Below, piece by piece: positions 36,779 through 45,080 of a DNA stretch of 64,000 bases. The number at the start of each line of letters is the position of its first letter. Positions within the stretch are counted from its first letter, which is position 1. The position numbers were made by a program, and so were the translations under genes. The notes beneath the pieces are model-generated. The model made no database searches and was not told where the DNA came from. It was given only the letters and a program-made list of their open reading frames with translations. The DNA is from Mesorhizobium sp. M1C.F.Ca.ET.210.01.1.1 (lineage in GTDB: Bacteria > Pseudomonadota > Alphaproteobacteria > Rhizobiales > Rhizobiaceae): NCBI RefSeq assembly GCF_004791585.1, contig NZ_SRUU01000003.1, forward strand, positions 302,087 through 366,086, in the 5' to 3' direction.

Positions 36779-38191
36779 TCAATCATCGAGCACCCACGTG
36801 TCCTTCGTCCCACCGCCCTGCGAGGAATTGACCACGAGGGATCCTTCCTTCAGGGCCACCCGGGTCAGGCCGCCAGGCACAAGCTGGATGCGGTCCGAGA
36901 CGAGTACATAGGGCCTGAGGTCGACATGGCGTGGCGACAGGCCCTTCTCGGTCAGGATCGGGCAGGTCGACAGCGCGAGCGTCGGCTGGGCGATGTAGTT
37001 CGCCGGCTTCGCCTGCAGCTTCTTGGCGAACTCTTGGCATTCCTTCTTGGTTGCCGCCGGACCGACCAGCATACCGTAGCCGCCGGAGCCGTGCACCTCT
37101 TTGATGACAAGCTCGCTGATGTGCTCCAGCACATATTTCAGGCTGTCCGCCTCCGAGCAGCGCCAGGTCGGGATGTTGCCGAGGATCGCCTTGCGGCCGG
37201 TGTAGAACTCGACGATCTCGGGCATGTAGGAATAGATCGCCTTGTCGTCGGCGATGCCGGTGCCCGGCGCATTGGCGATGGTGATGTTGCCGGCGCGATA
37301 GACGTCCATGATGCCCGGCACGCCGAGCGCCGAATCTGGCCGGAAAGTCAGTGGATCGAGGAAGGCGTCGTCGACGCGCCGGTAAAGCACGTCGATCTGC
37401 TTGTAGCCTTCGGTGGTGCGCATCGTGACATGGCCGTCGACGACGCGCAGATCCTGCCCCTCGACCAGTTGCACGCCCATCTGGTCGGCAAGGAAGGCGT
37501 GCTCGAAATAGGCGGAGTTGTAGGAGCCCGGCGTCAGCACCGCGATGGTGGGGGCGCCCTTTGTGCTCTGCGGCCGCACCGCGGCAAGCGACTGGCGCAG
37601 CAGCTGCGGATAATTTTCGACCGGCCGCACCTTGATCTGCTGGAACAGCTCCGGGAAGAGCTGCATCATCGTCTCGCGGTTCTCCAGCATATAGGAGACG
37701 CCGGACGGCGTGCGGGCATTGTCCTCGAGCACATAGAATTCGTTCTCGCTGATGCGGACGATGTCGACGCCGATGATGTGGGTGTAGACGCCCGCCGGCG
37801 GCCGCACGCCGATCATCTCGGGCAGGAAGGCTTCGTTCCTAGCGACAAGATCCCTGGGAACGCGCCCGGCGCGCAAGATTTCCTGACGGTGATAGATATC
37901 GTCGAGAAAGGCGTTCAGCGCCTGCACGCGCTGCTCTATGCCCTGCGTCAGCCGGCGCCACTCCTGGCCGGAAATGATGCGCGGGACGATGTCGAAGGGT
38001 ATTAGCCGCTCCGAGGCTTCCTGCTCGCCATAGACGGCAAAAGTGATGCCGGTCTTGCGGAACACGCGCTCGGCGTCCTGCATTTTCTGGGTGAGCCTGG
38101 CCGGGTCCTGTTCCTTCAGCCAGCGATCGTAAGCTTGGTATGGTCTTCTCAATCCGGAGACTTCCGGAAGCATTTCGTCGAAGGCTGCCAA
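36779..38191 (-). CDS. Circularly permuted type 2 ATP-grasp protein
   Basis: A 470-aa ligase-type protein; ATP-grasp enzymes join a carboxylate to an amine through an acyl phosphate. Recognised by FRKTGITFAVYGEQEASERLIPFD, HVTMRTTEGYKQIDVLYRRVDDAFLDPL, and KEVHGSGGYGMLVGPAATKKE (nucleotide loop). The start is TTG at 38191 (AAFDEMLPEVSG), backed by GAGGGGAG 7 bases upstream; the earlier in-frame ATG at 38215 has no site. It opens the Anbu operon. Confidence 0.93.
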   Translation of the reverse strand: MAAFDEMLPEVSGLRRPYQAYDRWLKEQDPARLTQKMQDAERVFRKTGITFAVYGEQEASERLIPFDIVPRIISGQEWRRLTQGIEQRVQALNAFLDDIYHRQEILRAGRVPRDLVARNEAFLPEMIGVRPPAGVYTHIIGVDIVRISENEFYVLEDNARTPSGVSYMLENRETMMQLFPELFQQIKVRPVENYPQLLRQSLAAVRPQSTKGAPTIAVLTPGSYNSAYFEHAFLADQMGVQLVEGQDLRVVDGHVTMRTTEGYKQIDVLYRRVDDAFLDPLTFRPDSALGVPGIMDVYRAGNITIANAPGTGIADDKAIYSYMPEIVEFYTGRKAILGNIPTWRCSEADSLKYVLEHISELVIKEVHGSGGYGMLVGPAATKKECQEFAKKLQAKPANYIAQPTLALSTCPILTEKGLSPRHVDLRPYVLVSDRIQLVPGGLTRVALKEGSLVVNSSQGGGTKDTWVLDD

Positions 38192-38359
38192 TCGCGTACT
38201 CCCCTCTGGAACCATTTCACTGGCCTCGCCGGAGAAAATCAAGCGCAATCGGTGATTTGGGCGATGGCGACGGTCACTCTATGCAAACTGCCTAAGATTA
38301 GGGCAGCCGGAGCGATGCCGGGTCAGGCACTGCCTCGCGGCGGGGCATTGCCGGGGCGC

Positions 38360-38596
38360 TCAGAACGCCCGGAAGGTGACGATGGTGAAGGTGTCCTTGA
38401 TTCCGGGCAGAATCTGCACCCGCTCGTTGATGAAGTGGCCGATGTCTTCTTCGTCATCGACATAGAACTTTGCGAGCAGGTCGTAATTGCCGGCGGTCGA
38501 GTAGATTTCGGAGGCGATCTCGGCATCGGCGAGCGCGCTGGCGACCTCATAGGCTTTGCCCAGATCGCACTTTATCTGCACGAAAAATGCCTTCAT
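38360..38596 (-). CDS. Stand-alone Lrp/AsnC ligand-binding (RAM) domain protein
   Basis: A 78-aa protein consisting only of the RAM beta-alpha-beta-beta-alpha-beta fold of Lrp/AsnC regulators (KAFFVQIKCDLGKAYEVASAL, IYSTAGNYDLLAKFYVDDEEDI, GIKDTFTIVTF); there is no DNA-binding domain. Such proteins bind amino acids and may modulate full-length Lrp proteins. The gene lies 169 bases upstream of the Anbu operon on the same strand; whether they are linked is unknown. Confidence 0.88.
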   Translation of the reverse strand: MKAFFVQIKCDLGKAYEVASALADAEIASEIYSTAGNYDLLAKFYVDDEEDIGHFINERVQILPGIKDTFTIVTFRAF

Positions 38597-38880
38597 TGCC
38601 CGATCCTGCCAGTCTTCACCAATAAGCGGCCCTTGTGGCAGACTGGCGACAGGCTTTCAAGCATCAGGCTGCACGAGCCCTGGCGACCGCTTGCCGCAAT
38701 TGCGACCGGCATGCCGCACCGGCTACGAGCTGCCGCCCATAACGAGCGACAGAGTGCCCCTTGGGCCGGGCATCCCCTGGCAGCGGCGGGTACCAAGAAT
38801 GTTCTGCAGCGATGAAACCGCGGCGCGCCGATGCGCGTATGTTAGATTGCATTCGCAAGCGAATTCCGGGGAGGCAGGTC

Positions 38881-39300
38881 ATGCGCCGCGTATTGTTCGC
38901 ATTAGCTCTCGTTCCAATGCTCATCGCTTCGATGGCCCTGGCCGGCGACGCCGAGATCAAAGCGGCCCAAACGGTCATCGACAGCCAGCTCAAGGCCTTC
39001 CTGGCCGATGACGGCGCCACCGCCTACAGCTTCGCCGCCCCGAACGTGAAGCGGATCTTCCCGACGGTCGAGACCTTCATGAACATGGTCACCAACGGCT
39101 ACGCGCCGGTGCGCAGGCCGCAGAGCTACAATTTCGGCAAGGTGGAGCAGACCGGACCGGCCTCGATCATCCAGCAGGTACTGATCGTCGGCCCCGACGG
39201 CAAGGACTATGAAGCGGTCTATACGCTGGAGCAGCAGCCGGACGGTAGCTTCAAGATCACCGGCTGCAGCCTGCGCGCCTCGACCTCGGTCAGCACCTAG
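38881..39300 (+). CDS. DUF4864 domain-containing secreted protein
   Basis: A 139-aa protein with a signal peptide (MRRVLFALALVPMLIASMALAG, cleaved near ALAGDA) and a DUF4864 domain: EIKAAQTVIDSQLKAFLADDGATAYSFAAP, FMNMVTNGYAPV and the terminal FKITGCSLR. Function unknown; probably periplasmic, with an NTF2-like fold by inference. The ATG at 38881 follows GGGGAGG at an 8-base spacing. It converges on the SDR gene. Confidence 0.85.
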   Translation: MRRVLFALALVPMLIASMALAGDAEIKAAQTVIDSQLKAFLADDGATAYSFAAPNVKRIFPTVETFMNMVTNGYAPVRRPQSYNFGKVEQTGPASIIQQVLIVGPDGKDYEAVYTLEQQPDGSFKITGCSLRASTSVST

Positions 39301-39309
39301 CCGCCGATA

Positions 39310-40035
39310 TCAATACCGAGCCCTCCCGCCGGACATGTCAAATACCGCGCCGGTGTTGAAGCTTGACGCATCAGAACAGAGCCAGAGCACCAGCGCCGCG
39401 ACCTCGTCCACCGCACCCAGCCGCTTCAACGGGCTGGCGCCGATCATGTCGCTGACGACTTCATTGCCGAGGCGTCTGATAAGGTCGGTGTCGATTGGAC
39501 CAGGCGCAACGCAATTGACGCGAATACCGGTGTCGCAGACCTCGCGTGACAGCGCTTTGGTGAAGGCGATGACGCCTGCGCTCGCCGCCGAATAGGCGGC
39601 AAGATTCGGCAAGCCTTCCTTGCCCGCAAGCGACCCCATATTGATGATGCGGCCGCTGCCGGCCTGGCGCATGACCGGCAAAACCTGGTGCGTGACCTCG
39701 AACGTTCCGAGGAGATTGACACCGATGATGCGCTGCCATTCGGCCGGATCGAAGGTCTCGAAGCCGTGGTAAGGGCCGAGGTAGCCAGCATTGTTGACAA
39801 GGATGTCGATGCGGCCAGTTCCAGCGACAATCTCAGTCAGGGCGGCCTTTATGTCACCGGCCTTGGTCACGTCGACCGTCTGGTTGCGGATTCCGTCGGC
39901 CGGCACTGGATCCGCGTCCCAGATCCAAACGTCGGCACCCGACCGGGCCAAATGCGCGGCCACTGCCCTACCAATGCCCCTGGAACCACCGGTGACGATC
40001 GCCGTCTTGCCGGCAAAGTCGTATGTCACGGCCAT
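39310..40035 (-). CDS. SDR family oxidoreductase lacking the catalytic lysine
   Basis: A 241-aa Rossmann protein from MAVTYDFAGKTAIVTGGSRGIGRAVAA, with NNAGYLGP and the Ser region GRIINMGSLAGKEG. The YxxxK catalytic pair usually reads YSASK; here it is YSAAS, so Lys is replaced by Ser (codon 39580-39582). The closest relatives by pattern are 3-oxoacyl-ACP reductase-like or sugar dehydrogenases, but without the lysine activity is doubtful. It stands between DUF4864 (convergent) and tgt. Confidence 0.88.
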   Translation of the reverse strand: MAVTYDFAGKTAIVTGGSRGIGRAVAAHLARSGADVWIWDADPVPADGIRNQTVDVTKAGDIKAALTEIVAGTGRIDILVNNAGYLGPYHGFETFDPAEWQRIIGVNLLGTFEVTHQVLPVMRQAGSGRIINMGSLAGKEGLPNLAAYSAASAGVIAFTKALSREVCDTGIRVNCVAPGPIDTDLIRRLGNEVVSDMIGASPLKRLGAVDEVAALVLWLCSDASSFNTGAVFDMSGGRARY

Positions 40036-40101
40036 GGCTGACCCCTCGAAGCGCAAATCTGCGCCCGAGTTGCCTATCCGTCAATCGCCGGAGAGCCGCG
40101 G

Positions 40102-41232
40102 CTAGATGGCCGCAATATCGCCCCGCGCCCAGCCTTCCGAAATCTCCGCCGCGCGCGCCTCGAAGGCCTGCGCCTCTATCGCGGCGCGGATGTCCTGCAT
40201 CAGCCTCTGATAGTAGGAGAGATTATTCCAGGTAAGCAGCATCGCGCCGAGCGATTCCTGCGAGCGCACGAGATGGTGCAGATAGGCGCGTGAGTAGTCG
40301 CGCGCAGCCGGGCAATCGCTTTCCTCGTCCAGCGGACGTGGATCGTCGGCATGGCGGGCGTTGCGCAGGTTGATCTTGCCGCGACGCGTATAGGCCAGGC
40401 CATGGCGGCCGGCGCGCGTCGGCATCACGCAATCGAACATGTCGATGCCGCGCGCCACCGATTTCAAGATGTCGTCCGGCGTGCCGACGCCCATCAGATA
40501 GCGCGGCCTGTCGGCCGGCAGTTCCGGGCAGGTGATCTCCAGCATCTCCAGCATCACCGCTTGCGGTTCGCCGACCGCCAGCCCGCCCACGGCGTAGCCC
40601 TTCAAGTCCATCGCCTTCAGCGCCTGCGCCGAGCGCACGCGCATGACCGCGCTGTCGCCGCCCTGGACGATGCCGAACATCGCCTTGCCCGGCTGGTCGC
40701 CGAACGCGGTCTTGCAACGCTCGGCCCAGCGCAGCGACAGCTCCATGGCGCGCTCGATTTCCGTCGGCTTGGCCGGCAGCGCGGTGCATTCGTCGAGCTG
40801 CATCTGGATGTCCGAATCGAGCAGCCCCTGGATCTCGATCGACCGCTCCGGCGACATCTCGTAGGGAGCCCCGTCGATATGCGAGCGGAAGGTGACACCC
40901 TTCTCGGTCAGCTTCCTGAGTTTCGACAGCGACATCACCTGGAAGCCGCCGCTGTCGGTCAGGATCGGATGCGGCCAGCGGGCAAACTCGTGCAGGCCGC
41001 CGAGCTTTGCTATGCGTTCGGCGCCGGGCCGCAGCATCAGATGATAGGTGTTGCCGAGGATGATGTCGGCGCCGACGCCGCGCACCTGGTCCATATACAT
41101 GGCCTTGACGGTGCCGCCGGTGCCGACAGGCATGAAGGCCGGTGTGCGGATCTCGCCGCGCGGCATCGAAATCAGGCCACGCCGCGCCCTGCCATCGGTG
41201 GCGGTGAGCTTGAAGGAGAACGTCTCAGCCAT
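40102..41232 (-). CDS. tgt: Queuine tRNA-ribosyltransferase
   Basis: Exchanges guanine 34 for preQ1 in tRNAs with GUN anticodons. The 376-aa enzyme has the substrate motif [18 protein letters not shown] (Asp nucleophile region), QGGDSAVMR and [45 protein letters not shown] and the family's [25 protein letters not shown]. The zinc ligands fall in the C-terminal part ([20 protein letters not shown]). The start overlaps the upstream 89-aa gene by 8 bases; queA is further upstream. Confidence 0.97.
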   Translation of the reverse strand: MAETFSFKLTATDGRARRGLISMPRGEIRTPAFMPVGTGGTVKAMYMDQVRGVGADIILGNTYHLMLRPGAERIAKLGGLHEFARWPHPILTDSGGFQVMSLSKLRKLTEKGVTFRSHIDGAPYEMSPERSIEIQGLLDSDIQMQLDECTALPAKPTEIERAMELSLRWAERCKTAFGDQPGKAMFGIVQGGDSAVMRVRSAQALKAMDLKGYAVGGLAVGEPQAVMLEMLEITCPELPADRPRYLMGVGTPDDILKSVARGIDMFDCVMPTRAGRHGLAYTRRGKINLRNARHADDPRPLDEESDCPAARDYSRAYLHHLVRSQESLGAMLLTWNNLSYYQRLMQDIRAAIEAQAFEARAAEISEGWARGDIAAI

Positions 41233-41494
41233 CGAATTCCTTGTCGTGCACCGGCGCGCCGGCTGCCTGTTCGTCGAGCGACTGCCGGTAGCGGATGCAG
41301 CCGCGCATGAATTTCGGCCAGGGCGGCACGGCGATCGCCGGCTCGGTCTTTTCCGGCAGCAGGTCCCAGAGGTCGGGGTGATGCCAGCACAGATCATGGC
41401 CGGTCGAATCGCGGTGCGCGCGAATGCCGGCGCGCAACCTCTTCACCTCCGCGATCAGCGCATCGCGGTCCAGTCCTTCCAGATCATCGTCCAT
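41225..41494 (-). CDS. Conserved small protein between queA and tgt
   Basis: An 89-aa protein: [21 protein letters not shown] looks like a short coiled segment, followed by [27 protein letters not shown] and [20 protein letters not shown]. His and Cys (HDLCWHH) could bind metal. It overlaps queA by 11 bases and tgt by 8, implying coupled translation with queuosine biosynthesis. The family is not one I can name; function unknown. Confidence 0.8.
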   Translation of the reverse strand: MDDDLEGLDRDALIAEVKRLRAGIRAHRDSTGHDLCWHHPDLWDLLPEKTEPAIAVPPWPKFMRGCIRYRQSLDEQAAGAPVHDKEFDG

Positions 41495-42572
41495 CGCTCG
41501 TCTCCGCTCGGAAAAGCAGGCTGGCGTCGCCGTAGGAGTAGAACCTGTAGCTATTGTCGGTGGCATGCGCATAGGCCGAACGCATCGTCTCCAGCCCGCT
41601 GAAGGCCGAGACCAGCATGAACAGGGTCGAGCGCGGCAGATGGAAATTGGTCATCAGCATGTCGGCTGTCCGGAAACGGTAGCCTGGCGTGATGAAGATA
41701 TCGGTCGGTCCCGACCAGGGCTCGATCCTGCCGTCTTCGCGCGCGGCACTTTCCAAAAGGCGCAGCGACGTCGTGCCGACGGCGACGATGCGCGCGCCCC
41801 TTTCCCGTGCGGCATTGAGCGCCTGCGCCGTCTCAGCGCTCACCGAGCCGGTTTCGGCATGCATCTTGTGGTCGGCGGTGTCGTCGGCCTTGACCGGCAG
41901 GAAAGTGCCGGCGCCGACATGCAGCGTCACGAAGCGGCGCTCGATGCCCTTGGCGTCGAGCGCTGCGAACAGTTCCGGCGTGAAATGCAGGCCGGCCGTG
42001 GGTGCGGCGACCGCGCCCTCTTCCCTGGCATAGATGGTCTGGTAGTCGCTGCGGTCGCGCTCGTCGTCGTCGCGCTTGGAGGCGATGTAGGGCGGCAGCG
42101 GGATATGGCCGACGGCGTGCATTGCCTCGTCGAGGAACGGGCCGGACAGATCGAAGCCGAGCAGCACCTCGCCAGCCTCGCCCTTCTCGATCACTGTCGC
42201 GTCGAGCTGGCCGAGGAAACAGGAGTTCTGGTCATGGCCGAAATGGATGCGGTCGCCTGCGGCGATGCGCTTGCCCGGCCGCATGAAGGCCTGCCATCGG
42301 TCCGGCGCCACCCGCATGTGCAGCGTGGCTTCGACCTGGGCCATCGCCTCGCCGCGCCTGCGGATGCCTTTCAGCTGAGCCGGGATGACCTTGGTGTCGT
42401 TGAACACCAGCACGTCGCCGTCCTTGAGCAGCGACGGCAGATCCCGCACATTTCGATCCTCCAGGCCGTCGCCTGGTCTGACGACCAGCATCCTGGCGCT
42501 GTCGCGCGGTTCGGCCGGGCGCAGCGCGATGCGCTCCTCCGGCAGATCGAAATCGAAAAGGTCGACGCGCAT
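41484..42572 (-). CDS. queA: S-adenosylmethionine:tRNA ribosyltransferase-isomerase
   Basis: Makes epoxyqueuosine in tRNA by transferring and isomerising the ribosyl part of SAM onto preQ1. The 362-aa protein begins [30 protein letters not shown] and has [36 protein letters not shown] and the terminal [19 protein letters not shown]. It is followed by the small gene and tgt, so the operon covers consecutive queuosine steps. The start overlaps the DMT-gene stop by one base. Confidence 0.97.
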   Translation of the reverse strand: MRVDLFDFDLPEERIALRPAEPRDSARMLVVRPGDGLEDRNVRDLPSLLKDGDVLVFNDTKVIPAQLKGIRRRGEAMAQVEATLHMRVAPDRWQAFMRPGKRIAAGDRIHFGHDQNSCFLGQLDATVIEKGEAGEVLLGFDLSGPFLDEAMHAVGHIPLPPYIASKRDDDERDRSDYQTIYAREEGAVAAPTAGLHFTPELFAALDAKGIERRFVTLHVGAGTFLPVKADDTADHKMHAETGSVSAETAQALNAARERGARIVAVGTTSLRLLESAAREDGRIEPWSGPTDIFITPGYRFRTADMLMTNFHLPRSTLFMLVSAFSGLETMRSAYAHATDNSYRFYSYGDASLLFRAETSDGR

Positions 42573-43021
42573 CAGTAGAGCCGGATGAGCAGCGCTCCGG
42601 CCAGCAGCAACACGGCCCCGGCGACGCGGCCAAGCGAAATCTCGCGCACCGCGACACCGAGGAAGCCGGCGCGGTCGACGAGCATGCCGGCCAGCAGCTG
42701 GCCGGCGACCAAAAACGCCATTAGGGCGGCGGCGCCGATGCGAGGGGTCAGGATGGTCGAGAGCGTGACGTAGAAGCCGCCGAGCACGCCGCCGGCGACG
42801 AACAGCCAGGGCGCCGGCGCCTTCCAGTCGAGCGACACACCCTGCAGCTTCACCACGGTGACCGCGATGATGCCGAGCACGATGGCGCCGGACAGGAAGG
42901 AGAAGGCGGCGGCCGCGACCGGAAGGCCAAGACCGCGCGCCAATTGCGAATTGATCGGCGCCTGGATGGCGATGAAGGCGCCGGACAGGATGCCAAGCAG
43001 CGACCAGACTGCGCCCATCAT
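42572..43021 (-). CDS. DMT family small transporter-like protein (DUF606/YdcZ type)
   Basis: A 149-aa membrane protein with five hydrophobic segments beginning [31 protein letters not shown] and ending [19 protein letters not shown], the half-size DMT arrangement of the DUF606 family. Substrate unknown. The start codon may be the second Met (43018). The end overlaps queA by one base (TGATG). Confidence 0.85.
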   Translation of the reverse strand: MMGAVWSLLGILSGAFIAIQAPINSQLARGLGLPVAAAAFSFLSGAIVLGIIAVTVVKLQGVSLDWKAPAPWLFVAGGVLGGFYVTLSTILTPRIGAAALMAFLVAGQLLAGMLVDRAGFLGVAVREISLGRVAGAVLLLAGALLIRLY

Positions 43022-43031
43022 CGTTATGCCC

Positions 43032-43544
43032 TTACTTGACGTCGGCCGCGACCTTCAGCGACACGATCTTGTCGGGATCCTGCACCGGCTCACCGCGCTT
43101 GATCTTGTCGACATTGTCCATGCCCTCGATGACTTGCCCCCAGACCGTGTACTGGCGGTTGAGGAAGGAGGCATCGTCGAAGCAGATGAAGAACTGCGAA
43201 TTCGCCGAATTCGGGTTCTGCGCGCGCGCCATCGAGCAGGTGCCGCGGCCATGGTTGGCGTTGGAGAATTCGGCCTTCAGGTCCGGCTTGTCGGAACCGC
43301 CCATGCCCGCGCGGGTAGGCGCGAAAGAGGGCTTCGAGGAATTGCCGAACTTGACGTCGCCGGTCTGCGCCATAAAGCCGTCGATGACGCGATGGAACAC
43401 CACGCCATCATAGGCGCCTTCACGGGCCAGTTCCTTGATGCGGGCGACATGGCCGGGCGCCAAGTCGGGGTACATTTCGATGACGACCTGACCCTTGGTC
43501 GTTTCCATGATGAGCGCGTTCTCGCGGTCCTTGATCTCAGCCAT
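43032..43544 (-). CDS. ppiB: Cyclophilin-type peptidyl-prolyl isomerase (cytoplasmic)
   Basis: A 170-aa cyclophilin without signal peptide: VVFHRVIDGFMAQTGDVKFG carries the catalytic Arg, then MARAQNPNSANSQFFICFDDASFLNRQYTVWGQVIEGMDNVDKI. It is a cytoplasmic foldase by location. A periplasmic paralogue lies immediately upstream (30 bases), and the two look like a tandem duplication. The start at 43544 is a plain ATG after an AGGATTTTC stretch. Confidence 0.92.
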   Translation of the reverse strand: MAEIKDRENALIMETTKGQVVIEMYPDLAPGHVARIKELAREGAYDGVVFHRVIDGFMAQTGDVKFGNSSKPSFAPTRAGMGGSDKPDLKAEFSNANHGRGTCSMARAQNPNSANSQFFICFDDASFLNRQYTVWGQVIEGMDNVDKIKRGEPVQDPDKIVSLKVAADVK

Positions 43545-43574
43545 GTCAGAAAATCCTTTTGAAAATTGAGGGAG

Positions 43575-44165
43575 TTATTTGCCGTCGGCAGCGATGCGAA
43601 CCTTGATCATGCGGTCGGGGTCGCTGACGGTGCCGTTGTCTGCCTCGTCGCCCTTCTTGATATTGTCGACCAGCTCCATGCCGCTGACCACCTTGCCGAC
43701 GATCGTGTATTGGCCGTCGAGATTCGGCGCCGGCGCGAACATGATGAAGAACTGGGAGTTGGCCGAATTCGGGTCCTGCGAGCGGGCCATGCCGACCACG
43801 CCGCGGGTGAATTGCTCGCTCTGCGAGAATTCGGCCGGCAGGTCCGGAAGGTCGGAACCGCCGGTACCGACGGCCTCGGGGTTGAAGCCCTTCTTCATGT
43901 TGCCGAACTTGACGTCGCCGGTCTGCGCCATGAAGCCGTTGATGACGCGGTGGAAGGCGACGTTGTCATAGGCGCCGTCACGCACCAGCTTCTTGATCTG
44001 CGCGACGTGCTTGGGCGCCAGATCAGGACGCAGCGCGATGGTCACATCGCCGTCCTTCAGCGTGATGACCATGGTGTTTTCCTTGTCGGCTGCGACGGCA
44101 GGCAGGGATGCGGCCACGAGGCCGGCAAGCACGACGAGGAACAAAGCAAGCTTCTTCAGCTGCAT
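43575..44165 (-). CDS. ppiA: Cyclophilin-type peptidyl-prolyl isomerase (exported)
   Basis: A 196-aa cyclophilin with a signal peptide (MQLKKLALFLVVLAGLVAASLPAVAA) and the catalytic block NVAFHRVINGFMAQTGDVKFG, followed by MARSQDPNSANSQFFIMFAPAPNLDGQYTIVGKVVSGMELVD. It acts on prolyl bonds in the periplasm. Its sequence is close to the cytoplasmic copy downstream, pointing to gene duplication with change of location. coaD lies 18 bases upstream. Confidence 0.92.
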   Translation of the reverse strand: MQLKKLALFLVVLAGLVAASLPAVAADKENTMVITLKDGDVTIALRPDLAPKHVAQIKKLVRDGAYDNVAFHRVINGFMAQTGDVKFGNMKKGFNPEAVGTGGSDLPDLPAEFSQSEQFTRGVVGMARSQDPNSANSQFFIMFAPAPNLDGQYTIVGKVVSGMELVDNIKKGDEADNGTVSDPDRMIKVRIAADGK

Positions 44166-44183
44166 GAACTCTTCTCCGAAAGG

Positions 44184-44684
44184 TTATTTCGCAAATTTGG
44201 CGGCGAGCGCACCGGCAACGGCCGCCGGCACGAATGGTCGGATGTCACCGCCCATCGACGCAATCTGGCGGACAAGTGTGGCGGTAATGGTGCGCACCGA
44301 AGGGCTGGCAGGCAGGAAAACCGTCTGCAGTTCCGGCGCCATGGTCTCGTTCATGCCGGCCATCTGCATCTCGTAGTCGAGGTCGGTGCCGTCGCGCAGG
44401 CCGCGGATGATGATCGAGGCGCCGTGCTTCCTGGCCGCGTCGATGACCAGGCCATCGAATGAGACGACCCTGATGCGGCCGCTGTCGCGGCCGAACTCCG
44501 CTTTGGTCGCCGCCTCGATCAGCTTCACGCGTTCCTCAAATGAAAACAGCGGCGTCTTGCCGGGATGGACGCCGATTGCGGCGTAGACCGTGTCGGCTAC
44601 GGCGAGCGAAGCCTTCAAGACATCGAGATGCCCGTTGGTCAGCGGGTCGAAGGAGCCAGCGTAAAGGGCGGTGCGTTCGGTCAT
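44184..44684 (-). CDS. coaD: Phosphopantetheine adenylyltransferase
   Basis: Adenylates 4'-phosphopantetheine to dephospho-CoA, the penultimate step of CoA synthesis. The 166-aa protein has [17 protein letters not shown] (HxGH-type nucleotide site, TNGH), the [22 protein letters not shown] block and [22 protein letters not shown]. Located upstream of the exported cyclophilin in a likely operon. Confidence 0.96.
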   Translation of the reverse strand: MTERTALYAGSFDPLTNGHLDVLKASLAVADTVYAAIGVHPGKTPLFSFEERVKLIEAATKAEFGRDSGRIRVVSFDGLVIDAARKHGASIIIRGLRDGTDLDYEMQMAGMNETMAPELQTVFLPASPSVRTITATLVRQIASMGGDIRPFVPAAVAGALAAKFAK

Positions 44685-44786
44685 GGCAGGCTTCTAGCGA
44701 GCCTCTCAAACAAAGGCAAATCCCATTGATGTGGCCGGCCGTGAACCTTTTCACGGACATGAACGACAGATGAATGCGACGATCAC

Positions 44787-44806
44787 GAACGCTTCACGCA
44801 GCGTTC
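44787..44806. promoter_or_regulatory. Perfect 7-bp inverted repeat upstream of the 50-aa gene
   Basis: GAACGCT (44787-44793) and AGCGTTC (44800-44806) are separated by TCACGC, about 70 bases before the small plus-strand gene and 100 bases before coaD on the other strand. The size and spacing suit a dimeric repressor; no binder can be named. Confidence 0.35.
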
Positions 44807-44877
44807 ACTAGGTTGCCGCTTCAGGAGATGAAACCAAAACACCATCTTTATCGTTGTAAGCGCAGGAGAACACGCAA

Positions 44878-45030
44878 ATGCTGATCTACATGCTTGCCAC
44901 TGCGATGACCATCGTGATGCTGATCGCAACCGCATTCGGACTGCATCAGGAAGCGGCGCGAGTGCGCGTCAAGGCCAACACCAAGCGGCTCGATGGCTTC
45001 GTTGCCCGCAAGTCCTACCGTCACTTCTGA
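44878..45030 (+). CDS. Small membrane protein (50 aa)
   Basis: AGGAGAA at an 8-base spacing precedes ATG 44878. The 50-aa product has one N-terminal membrane span (MLIYMLATAMTIVMLIATAFG) and a basic tail (ARVRVKANTKRLDGFVARKS), oriented by the positive-inside rule with the tail in the cytoplasm. No family is recognised, but composition and ribosome-binding site support a real gene. It is followed by a hairpin before gyrA (convergent). Confidence 0.65.
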   Translation: MLIYMLATAMTIVMLIATAFGLHQEAARVRVKANTKRLDGFVARKSYRHF

Positions 45031-45046
45031 TTTCCAGTAACGATTG

Positions 45047-45066
45047 CACCGGCCCGTAGGCCGGTG
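45047..45066. terminator. Hairpin between the 50-aa gene and gyrA (convergent)
   Basis: CACCGGCC-CGTA-GGCCGGTG is a perfect 8-bp stem with a 4-base loop, 16 bases after the small gene and 14 before the gyrA stop. No long T tract follows on either strand, so termination strength is uncertain. Confidence 0.5.
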
Positions 45067-45080
45067 ACGCTAGCCAGGCC

